Positions 9,888 to 19,085 are shown, numbered from the stretch's first letter. The stretch: DNA of 64,000 nt from Clostridiaceae bacterium (GCA_012838795.1 DUOO01000022.1:1-64000), one strand, 5' to 3'. Made by a program: numbers and translations. The notes: generated by a model not told the origin, from the sequence alone.

Positions 9888-11033
9888 ATGACTGAAAAAC
9901 AATGGTTGATTTTTCAGTTCAAAACAACTCATGAGGCAGCTTTTGCACTCGGCAATTACCTGCTTGCTTGTGGTGCTGCGGGAATATCATCAATCGATAA
10001 AATCGAATTGCAAGAATCATTTCAATTTAATTTCTCTCCGGATGTTATTGCTGAAGATTTTATCAACGGATTAGATTCTGAAGTAGTAGTCGAGGCTTAC
10101 TTTCCGGCATATACTGAGCTGTTGAATCGAGAGAATGAATTGTCTTCAACTTCTGAAGACAATTTTAAAGTATCAATTAATCAAGAGTTGAATTATTCTG
10201 CGACTGAGGTAAAGAATATTGCCAAACAGCTTATTCCCGTAGCTCAATTCGAGACAGAAATTGAACAAAGTTTGACACGCATAGCCGAATTCTCAGATAT
10301 CGGACAAGGCTATATCGGCTATCGTCCAATCAAAATGGAAAATTGGTCGGTAAAATGGAAAGAATATTACGACACTCGCAAAATAGGACGTATTATAATT
10401 AATCCCAGTTGGCTGGAGTACACTACACAGGCGGATGAAATAGTCTTAAATCTCGAACCGGGCAGTGCATTCGGTACAGGTGAACATGAATCAACTTCTT
10501 TGGTTCTCAATATTTTATCGGAGTTTGATTTTAATAATTTGCCCCGGGGACCGATTTTAGATCTGGGAACCGGCAGCGGCATTTTGGCCATTGCCTTGGC
10601 AAAATTATTACCCGAAATTGAAATTATAGCCCTGGATATTGACCCGCATGCCATAGAAATAGCCAAAAACAACGCTGAATTGAATTTTGTTGAAAACATT
10701 GAATTTTCGGTTGGTGAACTTAACAACCGGAATCAAAAGTTCAGTTTAATAGTTGCGAATTTAACTGCAAGCATTCATTTGGAATTGATTCAGGAATATA
10801 AGAAGAAACTGTCTTCAGGAGGTTATTTGATTCTTTCGGGCATAATTGATCAAAGAGCTGATGAAGTCAGGGGCAATTTTGAACAAAACGATTTTATTTC
10901 TATTTCCGAAATCAATGAGAATGACTGGGTGAGCATTGTATACCGTTTGCAGATGGGGGCCGCCTCATTCTCTCCGGATGATAATACGGTATCTTATCAC
11001 CAGAAGAATCAGCAAGACGGCTATAAAGACTAA
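9888..11033 (+). CDS. prmA: Ribosomal protein L11 methyltransferase PrmA
   Basis: 381 residues, longer than the roughly 310 usual. An N-terminal recognition domain is followed by the class I SAM-methyltransferase core: GSAFGTGEHEST, LDLGTGSGILAIALAKL (motif I), ALDIDPHAIEIAKNNAELN, then ANLTASIHLEL. PrmA trimethylates ribosomal protein L11. Homology appears to end near NDWVSIVYRL. The last ~27 residues read into DNA that is antisense to the next gene's C-terminus, so the original stop may have been lost at a rearrangement junction. Its place after dnaJ is the standard clostridial order. The start ATG has AGGAGAAG upstream. Confidence 0.93.
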   Translation: MTEKQWLIFQFKTTHEAAFALGNYLLACGAAGISSIDKIELQESFQFNFSPDVIAEDFINGLDSEVVVEAYFPAYTELLNRENELSSTSEDNFKVSINQELNYSATEVKNIAKQLIPVAQFETEIEQSLTRIAEFSDIGQGYIGYRPIKMENWSVKWKEYYDTRKIGRIIINPSWLEYTTQADEIVLNLEPGSAFGTGEHESTSLVLNILSEFDFNNLPRGPILDLGTGSGILAIALAKLLPEIEIIALDIDPHAIEIAKNNAELNFVENIEFSVGELNNRNQKFSLIVANLTASIHLELIQEYKKKLSSGGYLILSGIIDQRADEVRGNFEQNDFISISEINENDWVSIVYRLQMGAASFSPDDNTVSYHQKNQQDGYKD

Positions 11034-11687
11034 GGAGATTATCAGAGCTTGTTTATCATATCCTCGCAGTAAAACAAAACTATGTTTTAAAGGAATGATA
11101 TTTGTGATGTTCTGCAAGAAACCGGGTAGAAATTCAATGGGAATCATGATACCGCTGAGGAAAAGGGAAGGCATGAAGATTGCTTGTGATACAACGGTTG
11201 CCATACTTTCTATTCTTGAAAACATACCTATAGCCACCCCTATAACTGTTGATAATACAATACTTATTAATAAAGCAGTGAAATACCATAATAAAGATTC
11301 CGGCATAGTAGCGTCAAATAAGGGTTTTGCTGTTAATAAAATAACGATCGACGTAATAAAGCAATGAACTATATTGCTGATACCGGCGCAGACAAACACA
11401 CGCCAGAGGCTGATTCCGCCTGCTATATAGGCTCTTTTAATATCACCGACAGCATAACGAACAACACCGCCCGGTAATCCGATGTAGCTGTTCATGGCCA
11501 CAGCAAATGCAGTCATGGTCATAATGATTGTCAGCTTGTTGGCTGCATTAATTCCGACAAAAACCACACTGAACAAAAGATAAAATAAGATGGGTAAAAG
11601 ATAATGAGCAATAAATAAAAAAGTGTTTCTGAAAGTCATCACATAATAGATTTTCAAATTGACCAAAAGAGCTTTAAGAGATTTCAT
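10965..11687 (-). CDS. ABC-2 type transporter permease
   Basis: 240 residues with about six hydrophobic segments, consistent with an ABC-2 family permease (for example AHYLLPILFYLLFSVVFVGI, then helices around residues 50-70, 100-120, 130-155 and 170-185, and a last helix before the basic C-terminus RYRIIIRRE). The motif region SLFLSGIMIPIEFLPGFLQN is typical of ABC-2 permeases. It pairs with the ATPase gene directly upstream; the start codon overlaps that gene's stop by one base (11687). The 3' end overlaps prmA by 69 bases tail to tail. The exported substrate cannot be inferred. Confidence 0.85.
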   Translation of the reverse strand: MKSLKALLVNLKIYYVMTFRNTFLFIAHYLLPILFYLLFSVVFVGINAANKLTIIMTMTAFAVAMNSYIGLPGGVVRYAVGDIKRAYIAGGISLWRVFVCAGISNIVHCFITSIVILLTAKPLFDATMPESLLWYFTALLISIVLSTVIGVAIGMFSRIESMATVVSQAIFMPSLFLSGIMIPIEFLPGFLQNITNIIPLKHSFVLLRGYDKQALIISLVFIAVLLILLVIRYRIIIRRE

Positions 11688-12583
11688 TATTGATCACCCC
11701 GCATCATTTTAGTTAACTCTCCCTCGATAGTCTTCTTCTTTATATAAATATTTGTTATTTGATCGTTTTGAGCAGTTAAGAGTCCAAGGAGTTCGTTGAT
11801 GCAAGCATTGATATTGCTGCACTCAAAGAAATACTCCCGATCTTTTTCTTCTGTCAATTTGGAATACATGGTATTTACGGAACTCAGACTGTTTTTTTGG
11901 CTGGATATCGCAACGATATGTCTGTCTTTTTCCAGTAAACTTTCTTGACTTAATTCCTTGCTGATCCGTCCTTTGTCGATAAAAATAACCCGGTCACATA
12001 AGTTTTCAATTTCATACATATCATGAGAGGTAAGGAGAATAGTCTTTCCTTTTACTTTGAGCTCGTTAATTTTGGTGTAAAGAAGATGCTTGGAGTTGAC
12101 GTCCAGGCCGGCTGTTGGCTCATCTAATATAATTATATTTGGATTGTGAAGTATTGCTAATAAGAGGTGAAGCCGTCTTTTTTGTCCGGTTGATAATTTT
12201 CCGTACTGCTTGTTTAGCAACTGCCTGACATCCAGCTCATCATAGAGTTTTTCTTCAATCGCCGTATCATGCTCAACAGCAAAAAGTTCCAGAGCTTCTT
12301 TAACCTTAATCTCACCCGGTAAGGAAGAAGATTGAAGTTGAACACCCAAGATCCCCCTTAAATGTCCGGTATTATCTTCAATAGTTAATCCGTCAATTAA
12401 TATGTCACCCTTTTGCCATCTTCTGATACCTTCTATACATTCTAAAAGAGTGGTTTTACCTGCTCCGTTCCCTCCGACAATACCTAGACATTCACCTCTT
12501 TTAACTGCCAGGTTAACATTAAACAGAACTTGGGTCTTACCATAGCTTTTATCAAGATTTCTTACTTCGATAATATTATCCAT
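11687..12583 (-). CDS. ABC transporter ATP-binding protein
   Basis: 298 residues. Walker A GGNGAGKTT at about residues 37-45, signature LSTGQKRRLHLLLA, Walker B NIIILDEPTAGLD, and the H-loop LTSHDMYEIE are all intact. The C-terminal ~80 residues are a regulatory extension seen in drug/bacteriocin-type exporters of the ABC-2 group. The ATG at 12583 is preceded by AAAAGGA on the minus strand. It forms a two-gene operon with the permease and is the first gene. Together they make an exporter of unknown substrate. Confidence 0.92.
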   Translation of the reverse strand: MDNIIEVRNLDKSYGKTQVLFNVNLAVKRGECLGIVGGNGAGKTTLLECIEGIRRWQKGDILIDGLTIEDNTGHLRGILGVQLQSSSLPGEIKVKEALELFAVEHDTAIEEKLYDELDVRQLLNKQYGKLSTGQKRRLHLLLAILHNPNIIILDEPTAGLDVNSKHLLYTKINELKVKGKTILLTSHDMYEIENLCDRVIFIDKGRISKELSQESLLEKDRHIVAISSQKNSLSSVNTMYSKLTEEKDREYFFECSNINACINELLGLLTAQNDQITNIYIKKKTIEGELTKMMRGDQ

Positions 12584-12772
12584 CTGGTTATCCTTTTAAC
12601 GAAGAATATGTGACCATATCTGAATATCTGCTGATGTCAACAGCTTATCGGAATAGCAATGATAAGGTCAACAGGATTAATGTAAGAAATTAATAAAGAA
12701 GGCAACACTAAAACACGAAACACTGAAGCGTGAAAAGACTAAACAAGAAATACTAATTGATGAATTGTAGAT

Positions 12773-13261
12773 TTATGTATGATATGAAAACGTCTCTTTT
12801 TTTGCTTTGATATCATAAAAACGGTCGATCTCATGTGCCAGGAAGTTAACTCTTTTCAGGATGTTTTTTCTGGTAATAATGCCGAGAAATTGGTTGTTAT
12901 TGCCAACTACGCAGACAAAGTTGTGATCTACCATTTGATGCAAAATATCTTCTAAATCAGCGTCTTCATGTACTACAGAGAAATCATAACAGATGATTTC
13001 AGCAACTTTCTTTTCCGATAATTTATCCCAATCATAGGATATTTGATCTTTTATTCCTTCGATTACTAAAGGAAGAGAGATTACGCCATGGAGGCGGCGC
13101 TCATTGTCAATTACCGGGATGGAGCTATAGCCTACTGTAGATAAGATCATCATAGCGTGTAATAAGGTATTTTCAGTTCTGACTGTAGCGACTGCATCAG
13201 CCGGTATAATTAATTCATTGTCATCAAAAAGCAGTAGATTTTCAATATGTTTATTAATCAT
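12773..13261 (-). CDS. cbpB: CBS-domain protein, CbpB/DarB-like c-di-AMP receptor
   Basis: 162 residues made of two CBS repeats with little else. The order of segments resembles Bacillus YkuL/DarB: an N-terminal IIPADAVATV block, LHAMMILSTVGYSSIPVID with HGVISLPLVIEGI (first CBS), VAEIICYDF with the second CBS region, then NFVCVVGNNNQFLGIITRKNILKRVN. Those proteins bind cyclic di-AMP and relay it to Rel or pyruvate carboxylase; here that is inference from family resemblance. The ribosome binding site is ACGGAGG upstream of ATG 13261. Monocistronic, with 189 bases of unremarkable AT-rich DNA separating it from the exporter operon. Confidence 0.75.
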   Translation of the reverse strand: MINKHIENLLLFDDNELIIPADAVATVRTENTLLHAMMILSTVGYSSIPVIDNERRLHGVISLPLVIEGIKDQISYDWDKLSEKKVAEIICYDFSVVHEDADLEDILHQMVDHNFVCVVGNNNQFLGIITRKNILKRVNFLAHEIDRFYDIKAKKETFSYHT

Positions 13262-13442
13262 TCACAAAGAACCTCCGTCTTTTTGTTATCTTATTATAAC
13301 ATAATCAACAAATGCGACGAGTACAAGGCAAAATTATTAAGAATATGTATCGGTTGTTCATAATTTAACTTTTAATATAAATCAGAATTGTATCAGAAGC
13401 TCTGTATTAATGAACCTGAAATTAAGCATGTAAAACTTTCTG

Positions 13443-15230
13443 TTAGAGGTCGTTTTTGACAAAAGAATCTCCGGCGATCCAGATAAAGCAGACTACCATA
13501 ACAAACCAATAGATATAAGGTATGCTTGCCGGAGATCGCAATACGAACTCCTGATTTGAATATCCGCCGGAGAAAATAGGGATTGAATAAGAATTATCAT
13601 TGATTGCCGGGAAAATATATTTACTTAAATCAAGATATTCAAAAGGCAGGAAAGTAATTATCGGATGTAAGTTTACGGAAATTAATTTGATGAAATTATA
13701 AACGCCCAGCAAACCGAATTGCAAAACCATTGTAATACCGACTGAGATTGAAGTACTGCGAGTAATGCCGGAAAACATTAATGCGATAGTGCCGGTAATA
13801 AATACAAAACTTACTTTACTCAAACTCAATAACAGTAAGTAGACGGGAAATTGCAATGCAGCTACATTGTTTCCAATTGTGAAAGCATATGGTAAACGGT
13901 AAAAAGGTTCGACAAATGCGTAAGAAGAAATCAATGTAGTCAGATATACGATTAACATACCGATTAAACTGATACTAAGAATACTTAATACCTTGGCAAA
14001 GAATATTTTATACCGTTTTACCGGTGCAATAATCAGACCTTTGATTGATCCTGTAGAGATTTCTTGCGAGATTGTACTTCCGCCAAGAATGATTATCAGA
14101 CAAATAATTGCATATGTACCGAGATGAATTGCTAAACCGGGATAGTTATAAATTGAATGATCGGTTGCAGGCGGATCGGTAATGGGTAAATTCAGATAAA
14201 AATTTGTCACCAGATAATCTTGTTTTGCCTCTTCAAGTTCAATCGGCAATAAAGGAGAATAGGATGAGGTATATCCATTAATCATTGCTGTTAAAGCATT
14301 GTTGCGTATATTTTGCAAAGACAGGAAAAAGTATTTACCGGGATAATTCGGTTTGCCGCCGGGATTTACTCGTAATTCTAATTCTAAATCCGATATTCGG
14401 ATTTCTTTTTGTTTTTCATTCAATGATTGATTCGACTTGACATGATTGATTTGATAATCAATGAACGCAGCATAACTATCTTGTTCGATTATCTGATCGA
14501 GATTGTTAATTTTTTGTTCTATTGCATCAACCGGCAGACCGGTATATTCCTCATATGTATGAGAATCATCTTGATACAAGTCGGTCGCATATTTTTCTGC
14601 CGGAGAATAATCGTTGCTTTCAGTCAAATCTCTTTCAAAATCTGATGGATCTTCGGTTCCGTCAAGACTTGATTCCTTTGCACCCGGCTCACTTGAGCTT
14701 GATCCTATCGTATCGGCTTCGTCAATCCCGGTTACGATTTCTTCAGCGGTTGTTTCATATGCGAGAACAGACTCATCCGCTTTTTGATAATCTGCCAATA
14801 TAGACTCCTTGGCAAGCTGCAAATCGGCCAAATCACTGATTAATTCTCGCCGGTAATCTGAACTGAAAATGTTAATGTTTTTTGCCAATCCGAGCTCCAG
14901 CATTATTTTATAATGTTTTAAACTCGCCAGGCTTGTATGTAAATTAAGCAAATCTTGTGATTGATCAGATTTGTTATTTTTTTCAATACTTTCAATCTGT
15001 TGTTCCAGATCTGAAATTTCTTTTTCAATATTAAAAATTTCTCTTTCCATTTCGTTTTTGGTTTCGGTAAAAGCAATCTGATCTTCCTCATAGTATGAAT
15101 ACGAAAACAGTTTAAATATGCCGCCCAGAGCTATGATGCCCATTATGGTTAAAATCAGGATAATATAAACGATTTTCTTGCGTAGAATTTTTGTCCATTC
15201 ATTACGCAAAAGAATAAATACTTTATTCAA
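13443..15230 (-). CDS. ABC transporter permease with large extracytoplasmic coiled-coil loop
   Basis: 595 residues. One N-terminal TM helix (about residues 20-42) is followed by a roughly 300-residue hydrophilic region. That region has a predicted coiled coil (about 50-100, EREIFNIEKEISDLEQQIES) and a very acidic Ser/Glu/Asp stretch (about 165-235). About five TM helices follow from ~365 onward, in the ABC-2 pattern (ISQEISTGSIKGLIIAPVKR is the cytoplasmic coupling-type segment). Membrane permeases with one large loop often export peptides or lipids or act in resistance. The ATPase gene overlaps it by eight bases upstream. The substrate is unknown. Confidence 0.85.
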   Translation of the reverse strand: MNKVFILLRNEWTKILRKKIVYIILILTIMGIIALGGIFKLFSYSYYEEDQIAFTETKNEMEREIFNIEKEISDLEQQIESIEKNNKSDQSQDLLNLHTSLASLKHYKIMLELGLAKNINIFSSDYRRELISDLADLQLAKESILADYQKADESVLAYETTAEEIVTGIDEADTIGSSSSEPGAKESSLDGTEDPSDFERDLTESNDYSPAEKYATDLYQDDSHTYEEYTGLPVDAIEQKINNLDQIIEQDSYAAFIDYQINHVKSNQSLNEKQKEIRISDLELELRVNPGGKPNYPGKYFFLSLQNIRNNALTAMINGYTSSYSPLLPIELEEAKQDYLVTNFYLNLPITDPPATDHSIYNYPGLAIHLGTYAIICLIIILGGSTISQEISTGSIKGLIIAPVKRYKIFFAKVLSILSISLIGMLIVYLTTLISSYAFVEPFYRLPYAFTIGNNVAALQFPVYLLLLSLSKVSFVFITGTIALMFSGITRSTSISVGITMVLQFGLLGVYNFIKLISVNLHPIITFLPFEYLDLSKYIFPAINDNSYSIPIFSGGYSNQEFVLRSPASIPYIYWFVMVVCFIWIAGDSFVKNDL

Positions 15231-16161
15231 TGGGAATACCTCCTCCGGTAATTGAGAGATAAAGTTCTTCTAAATTTGTTTGATAGGGTTGTACGGAAGT
15301 TAATGCAATATGAGCTTGACTGAGGCGAAAAATCACTTCTGAAATTTGTTTTTCTTCAAGAGACAGAACCAATGTATTTTGATCGATTATACTTGGCTTA
15401 TAAATTGAATTTTCATTGAGTAATTCTAAAGCTTTATTTATTTGGTCAGCATCCGGAAAACGGAATAAAGTTAAATTTTGTTCAGTTTGTTTAATCATTT
15501 GATTTATCGGCTGATTATCGATTAATCTGCCTCGATCAATAATGATAACCCGGTCACACATTTTTTGTATTTCAGCTAATTGGTGACTGGAAACTAAAAC
15601 TGCAACACCTTCTTCATGAGCCAGCTTGACCAATAAATCTCTTAATTCGCGAATTCCGCTCGGATCCAATCCGTTTGTCGGTTCATCTAATATTAATACT
15701 TTCGGTTTATGCAGCAAAGCTTGAGCTATACACATACGCTGTTTCATGCCGAGAGAATAACGCTTTACCTTTTGGTCGGCTCTGTTCTGCATATGTACCA
15801 GTTCAATTACTTCGTCAATCCGTGATTTTTCTACTCCCGGATGTAATCGGCGGTACATTTCCAAGTTTAATCTGCCTGATAAATAGAAGTACATTTCAGG
15901 GTTTTCAACGATACCGCCAATGTTTTGCATAGCTTCTTCGTAATCGGTGCGATGATTTTTTCCGCAAATTGTTATTTCACCATAGTCTAAAGAGAGAAAC
16001 CCCATGATCAGCTTGATTGTAGTACTTTTTCCTGCACCGTTCGGACCGAGAAAACCTAAAACTTCTCCCGCGTACAGATCAAATGACAGATCTTGAATAA
16101 CCTGATGCTTACCGAACGATTTATATAAATTTCTGACTGATAAAGACACTTCTTTTTCCAT
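15223..16161 (-). CDS. ABC transporter ATP-binding protein
   Basis: 312 residues. Walker A GPNGAGKSTT at about 39-48, Q-loop region GGIVENPEMYFYLSG, signature YSLGMKQRMCIAQALL, Walker B VLILDEPTNGLDPSG and H-loop VSSHQLAEIQ are complete. The GFLGPNG...ENPEMY pattern is typical of bacitracin/lantibiotic-type (BcrA-like) ATPases. It overlaps the permease gene at 15223-15230 and follows the small membrane protein gene by 18 bases, giving a three-gene minus-strand operon. Confidence 0.92.
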   Translation of the reverse strand: MEKEVSLSVRNLYKSFGKHQVIQDLSFDLYAGEVLGFLGPNGAGKSTTIKLIMGFLSLDYGEITICGKNHRTDYEEAMQNIGGIVENPEMYFYLSGRLNLEMYRRLHPGVEKSRIDEVIELVHMQNRADQKVKRYSLGMKQRMCIAQALLHKPKVLILDEPTNGLDPSGIRELRDLLVKLAHEEGVAVLVSSHQLAEIQKMCDRVIIIDRGRLIDNQPINQMIKQTEQNLTLFRFPDADQINKALELLNENSIYKPSIIDQNTLVLSLEEKQISEVIFRLSQAHIALTSVQPYQTNLEELYLSITGGGIPIE

Positions 16162-16179
16162 GCTATGCCTCTTATTTGC

Positions 16180-16803
16180 CTAATATATCTCTTCTTCATA
16201 ATATGTAAAATCTTGTGGAAAAATCGGATCAGCTTTGACAATTTTCCATTGATCGTTAATTTGCTGCCAGACAATTTCACTTGAAACATAAAAAAAGTAA
16301 TTAGAGATAATCTGATCATTATTACGAATTTTCACATCACTTCCAATTTCCCATAAAGTAGTACATTTGATTTGATTTTTCAGATTCCAGTGAAATGTTT
16401 GATCGCTGATATTCATATTTGTAATATTATTCAGATATGTCCCGTCAGTTAAAGATTTTTCCAGCAGATCGCAAAATAATCGCTTATGTAAATGGAGTAT
16501 GTCTTGATTATAATAGTAATTTTCAATTTGATCTTGAATTTCATTCCAGTGATTTTCTGCAATTTTTTCTGTCAACAGTTCAAAGTCCTGTTCGGAGAAT
16601 TGTCCGGAATTAATCTGAGAGATCTCGGTCGGCTGGACAACCAGAGCTTTAGTCATTATTGTCTGATAACTTTCGACTTGTTTTTGCAGATCTGATTTTG
16701 CCAGAACAACTCGACTATTCAGTATGATATACACAACAAATATACTCAAAAGCAGAAATATAGTTATTAACAATCCTACATTTATTTTCTTTTTCGGTTT
16801 CAT
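16180..16803 (-). CDS. Membrane-anchored extracytoplasmic protein of unknown function
   Basis: 207 residues. A basic N-terminus (MKPKKK) precedes a single hydrophobic helix (residues ~9-28, LLITIFLLLSIFVVYIIL). The rest is soluble and mixed helix/strand, with a C-terminal IVWQQINDQWKIVKADPIF segment like small NTF2-like or exporter-accessory domains (weak resemblance only). Start chosen at 16803 because AGGGG lies eight bases upstream; an earlier ATG at 16824 has no ribosome binding site. It is the first gene of the operon with the ABC exporter, so it may be an accessory or immunity-type partner (inference). Confidence 0.65.
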   Translation of the reverse strand: MKPKKKINVGLLITIFLLLSIFVVYIILNSRVVLAKSDLQKQVESYQTIMTKALVVQPTEISQINSGQFSEQDFELLTEKIAENHWNEIQDQIENYYYNQDILHLHKRLFCDLLEKSLTDGTYLNNITNMNISDQTFHWNLKNQIKCTTLWEIGSDVKIRNNDQIISNYFFYVSSEIVWQQINDQWKIVKADPIFPQDFTYYEEEIY

Positions 16804-17146
16804 CTTTAGACCCCTGTTGATCATTTTTTAACAACAATTACCATAAAAAGCATGACAACCTGTTTTCTATAAGATAAATATAACAACAATATGTGTTTTT
16901 GTTTCTTAGATTTTTCTTAAGAACTTTAAGCGTTGATTATTTAAGTTCTAATAAAAAAACAATAACAATATAACATTTGGATGATAATCCGGATAAAAAT
17001 TATGCAATGCAAACATTTTTATCTGCTTTATTTATTTTTTAACAATCACTTCTGCAATTCTATTGAATGGAATTTTTAAGTATTTTCTTTATTTTTGATA
17101 TATAATTATAAAAATAAGAAACATTAATTTTAATTGAAAACATTAA
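16804..17146. other. Long AT-rich intergenic region between divergent units
   Basis: About 340 bases, over 75% A+T by eye, with no credible reading frame. A TATAAT at 17101-17106 may be the -10 of the downstream regulator gene, but I see no convincing -35. Divergent promoters for the minus-strand exporter operon and the plus-strand kinase locus must lie here. Confidence 0.45.
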
Positions 17147-17172
17147 GATATTTGCATACAATTCAAAATATC
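17147..17172 (+). promoter_or_regulatory. Half operator GCATACAA within a short hairpin
   Basis: GCATACAA (17154-17161) is one arm of the palindrome seen three more times in this locus. It sits in the loop of a 7-bp stem, GATATTT (17147-17153) with AAATATC (17166-17172), 56 bases before the regulator's likely start at 17218. It may allow autoregulation. Confidence 0.4.
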
Positions 17173-17217
17173 ACGAAGCAGATCCGGTTAAACTCTGAAT
17201 ATGAGGAGCGAATAATC

Positions 17218-17673
17218 ATGACAGATATAGATGACAAAGTGACAAAGAATCCTCTCGATACTTCACTTATGCATGAAAAGCTGAAAGGCGATTCTTTTCC
17301 TCAAAATCGGGATGATTTTCTGGATGACGATATTCGTGAGTTCTTCGATCAGATCTTTAGTGAAACCGGACAAAAGAAAAGTGAAGTGATTAGAAAAGCA
17401 AATCTTTCCCGAGTTTATGGCTACCAGATTATGGAAGGGAGAAGGCGTGGCAAACGAGATTATTATCTGTTGATTGCTCTTGCATTGTCTCTTGATCTGA
17501 AAACAACCCAAAGAATGTTGGCAGTAGCACAATACGGTGCGCTGCATCCGCTTATTAAACGTGATGCCGCTATTATATTTGCGATTAATCATAAATATGA
17601 CATTTTACAGACCTATGATTTTATGTGTTCACTGGGGCTAGTTCCTTTAGATGACGGAACGGAAAGTGAATAA
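17218..17673 (+). CDS. Helix-turn-helix (XRE-like) transcriptional regulator of the kinase locus
   Basis: 151 residues. An acidic N-terminal 40 residues lead to a predicted DNA-binding helical domain at about 40-100 (IREFFDQIFSETGQKKSEVI, then ANLSRVYGYQIMEGRRRGKR with the likely recognition helix, then ALALSLDLKTTQRMLAV). A C-terminal helical segment (RDAAIIFAINHKYDILQTYD) follows. Start ATG 17218 follows GAGGAG; an in-frame upstream codon at 17134 lacks a ribosome binding site. I recall similar small regulators next to kinase genes in Clostridia, but I cannot verify that here. The nearby GCATACAA palindromes are candidate binding sites. No ligand domain is evident. Confidence 0.75.
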   Translation: MTDIDDKVTKNPLDTSLMHEKLKGDSFPQNRDDFLDDDIREFFDQIFSETGQKKSEVIRKANLSRVYGYQIMEGRRRGKRDYYLLIALALSLDLKTTQRMLAVAQYGALHPLIKRDAAIIFAINHKYDILQTYDFMCSLGLVPLDDGTESE

Positions 17674-17680
17674 GATTTCT

Positions 17681-17694
17681 TTGTATGCATACAA
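17681..17694 (+). promoter_or_regulatory. Perfect palindrome TTGTATGCATACAA, candidate operator
   Basis: A 14-base perfect palindrome, eight bases after the regulator's stop codon and 96 bases before the lipoprotein start. Its arms TTGTATGC and GCATACAA are those of the two larger sites at 24576 and 28159, here overlapping by two bases instead of spaced by five. Confidence 0.5.
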
Positions 17695-17701
17695 CATTTT
17701 T

Positions 17702-17739
17702 CAGGACTAATTTAATCATTTTTTTCAATGTCCTGTTTT
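17702..17739 (+). terminator. Possible attenuator or weak terminator
   Basis: CAGGAC (17702-17707) pairs with GTCCTG (17730-17735) across 22 bases, followed by TTTT. It lies between the operator and the lipoprotein gene. The stem is short and the loop long, so activity is uncertain. Confidence 0.35.
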
Positions 17740-17789
17740 ATTGAGGAGATTATCTTTTCGATTGAAAGTTTCAAAGTGTGGAGGTTAAA

Positions 17790-19085
17790 ATGAGCAAATC
17801 GATGAAACTTGCGCAAACTATACTGTGTATGCTAACCGTATTTGTTATAATTCTGACCGGATGTAATTCTGAGCGTAAAATTAAGCCTGATGCGAAAGAG
17901 ATAGCGAAAATTTCTTCTGCAGCAGGCTTTTTAGCAGATAAAGTTGAAAAAAGCAATGGTTTTATTGCGAGCACTCCGAAAAAATCAAATGATTCTGACA
18001 ATGCTTATCTGTATGATAATGCATTAGCAATCATTGCATTATCAAATGTCGGAGCCGATCGGCATGCTCAAAAAATTGCAGATGCAATTTTATTCGCTCA
18101 GGAACATGATCGGACATTTCAGGACGGAAGACTTAGAAATGCTTACATAAGTGGTGATCCTAAAAGCGATTCCGGCAGATCTATTACATCCGGAAAAGTT
18201 GCGATCCGCCTTCCGGGGTTTTGGCGGGATGGAAGTTGGCAAGAGGATTCATATACTGTTTCAACTTCAACGGGAAATATCGCCTGGACTATTTTGGCAC
18301 TGTGTACTGTAGCTGAAAATGCTGATGCCGAGCAGCGAGAGGAATATCTTGAAGCTGCGATTCGGGCAGCGGACTTTGTCCTTACTCTAAAATCTGATAG
18401 TGGTGGTTTTACAGCAGGATATGAAGGCTGGGATGATACACAAAAGAAAGTTACTTATAAATCAACGGAACACAACATTGATCTGATCAGTGCATTCTCT
18501 GCAATTGCCGATGTAATCACACAAAAAAATCCGGAAAAAGCGACGGAGTATCGAAAAGCTTCAGAACATGCTAAAACATTTGTATTGTCCATGTATGATA
18601 AAAAGTTAAATTGTTTTTATACCGGTACGCTGGATGACGGAAAAACTATAAGTAAAGGAGTTATTCCTCTGGACACGAATACTTTGGCGATTCTTGCTTT
18701 AACTGAAGAGCCGGTAGATGTTCATCAAGTTATTTCATTTATCGAGAACAGAATAGCTGTAGGAGAAGGCTTTGATTTCAGTGCCGGAGATCTGGACGGC
18801 GTTTGGAATGAAGGAACTGCACAGATGGCAGTCTGTTACAACAAACTCGGACATTCGGAAAAATATGATTCGGTAATGAAATATTTAGAAACTCAGACCG
18901 AAAAAGACGGCAGTATTCCTGCTGCGGACAGAGATGGAGTTTCTACCGGTTTTGTTATTGCCGGATCAGATACATTATGGGAGTTCAATAATTCTCAAAG
19001 TATTGCTGCTACGAGCTGGCTTGCTTTTGCTCAGATGAAATTAAATCCTTTGGAGCAAAATTCTGAACAGGAAGAAGATGCGTAA
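17790..19085 (+). CDS. Lipoprotein with alpha/alpha-toroid (six-hairpin glycosidase-like) fold
   Basis: 431 residues. A lipoprotein signal peptide ends in the lipobox LTGC, with Cys25 as the lipidated residue, so the protein faces outward on the membrane. The mature part repeats helical hairpins with similar inner helices: LYDNALAIIALSNV, GNIAWTILALCTV, STEHNIDLISAFSAIADV, LDTNTLAILALTEE, GTAQMAVCYNKL and ATSWLAFAQM. That pattern is characteristic of (alpha/alpha)6 barrels as in glycoside hydrolases and prenyl cyclases. I cannot fix a GH family or name catalytic acids. Start ATG 17790 follows GTGGAGG. The stop overlaps the glycosyltransferase-kinase start by eight bases. A surface hydrolase beside a processive glycosyltransferase is a common pairing in exopolysaccharide loci (inference). 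Confidence 0.65.
   Translation: MSKSMKLAQTILCMLTVFVIILTGCNSERKIKPDAKEIAKISSAAGFLADKVEKSNGFIASTPKKSNDSDNAYLYDNALAIIALSNVGADRHAQKIADAILFAQEHDRTFQDGRLRNAYISGDPKSDSGRSITSGKVAIRLPGFWRDGSWQEDSYTVSTSTGNIAWTILALCTVAENADAEQREEYLEAAIRAADFVLTLKSDSGGFTAGYEGWDDTQKKVTYKSTEHNIDLISAFSAIADVITQKNPEKATEYRKASEHAKTFVLSMYDKKLNCFYTGTLDDGKTISKGVIPLDTNTLAILALTEEPVDVHQVISFIENRIAVGEGFDFSAGDLDGVWNEGTAQMAVCYNKLGHSEKYDSVMKYLETQTEKDGSIPAADRDGVSTGFVIAGSDTLWEFNNSQSIAATSWLAFAQMKLNPLEQNSEQEEDA

Noticed and set aside
10936-11367. A plus-strand frame of 143 codons over the ABC permease
   Set aside because: It is antisense to a well-supported permease with TM pattern and start/stop coupling; its own product has no recognisable feature.
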